Shown here one piece after another: positions 32,171 to 32,268 of a DNA stretch of 32,268 nt. How positions within the stretch are numbered: the stretch's first letter is position 1; every line of letters starts with the position of its first letter. A model generated the notes under the pieces. The model was given only the letters and a program-made list of their open reading frames with translations. It had not been told where the DNA came from and did not search any database. Location of the stretch: the NCBI RefSeq assembly GCF_003385495.1, contig NZ_QNUH01000029.1:1-32268 (forward strand), in the 5' to 3' direction. The DNA is from Chryseobacterium elymi. GTDB lineage: Bacteria; Bacteroidota; Bacteroidia; Flavobacteriales; Weeksellaceae. Both the position numbers and the translations under genes were made by a program.

Positions 32171-32268
32171 TTGCTTATTGCTTATTGCTTATTGCTTATT
32201 GCTTATTGCTTATTGCTTATTGCTTATTGCTTATTGCTTATTGCTTATTGCTTATTGCTTATTGCTTA
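32171..32268. repeat. Perfect tandem array (TTGCTTA)14, open at the window end
   Basis: The final 98 nt consist of 14 identical copies of the heptamer TTGCTTA with no variation. The array continues past the window, so its true copy number is unknown. There are no spacers, so it is a microsatellite-type repeat and not a CRISPR. Confidence 0.97.

Noticed and set aside
32171..32268. CRISPR array
   Set aside because: The units are 7 nt and contiguous with no spacers, so it is a simple tandem repeat.

Overview
The window looks like chromosomal DNA from a Bacteroidota member of the Flavobacteriia, most likely a Chryseobacterium-like Weeksellaceae. Supporting signs are the AT-rich composition, SusC/SusD transporters, type IX secretion (T9SS) sorting domains, DUF4252 and GIN domains, an alternative GlmU, type B L31, and repeated TAnnTTTG -7 promoter boxes with weak ribosome binding sites. 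No rRNA, tRNA, insertion sequence or CRISPR array was recognised. The genus is an inference from style, not from a marker gene.

Layout. 1-304 is AT-rich with no convincing gene. 328-3275 (+) is a two-gene unit: a four-helix DUF4407 membrane protein and a soluble AAA+ ATPase fused to an M41 (FtsH-type) metallopeptidase, ended by a strong terminator. 3406-4686 (+) pairs a secreted tail-collar-domain protein with a T9SS cargo protein, followed by a small KTSC protein. 5038-5187 (-) is the broken 3' end of another T9SS cargo gene, lying against guaB. Then come guaB (-), a four-gene ECF sigma / membrane anti-sigma-like / DUF4252-GIN / DUF4252 operon (9873-6855, -), an alternative GlmU-like gene (-) and rpmE2 (-). 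From 11984 everything reads rightward: a beta-helix lipoprotein, a MazG-like pyrophosphohydrolase, aroA, two small secreted proteins, an SDR oxidoreductase, a short Omp85/BamA-like barrel, a SusC/SusD pair and a Tat-exported phospholipase C.

The right end (26747-32035, +) is the most unusual part. It has a small secreted beta-rich protein, an Ig-fold periplasmic chaperone-like protein, a 918-residue protein with tandem Ig-like domains, an outer-membrane-barrel-like region and a carboxypeptidase-regulatory-like domain, then a paralogue of the first small protein and a third small secreted protein. The last four genes are coupled (overlaps of 8 and 4 nt, then a 1-nt gap). The organisation mirrors chaperone-usher or WxL-type surface assembly loci and may be a Bacteroidota surface-fibre or coat system.

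Outside genes, several intergenic regions carry degenerate or perfect 7-nt-period tandem repeats, ending with 14 exact copies of TTGCTTA that run off the window. A cluster of three DnaA-box-like 9-mers at an exact 12-nt period lies at 16293-16325.
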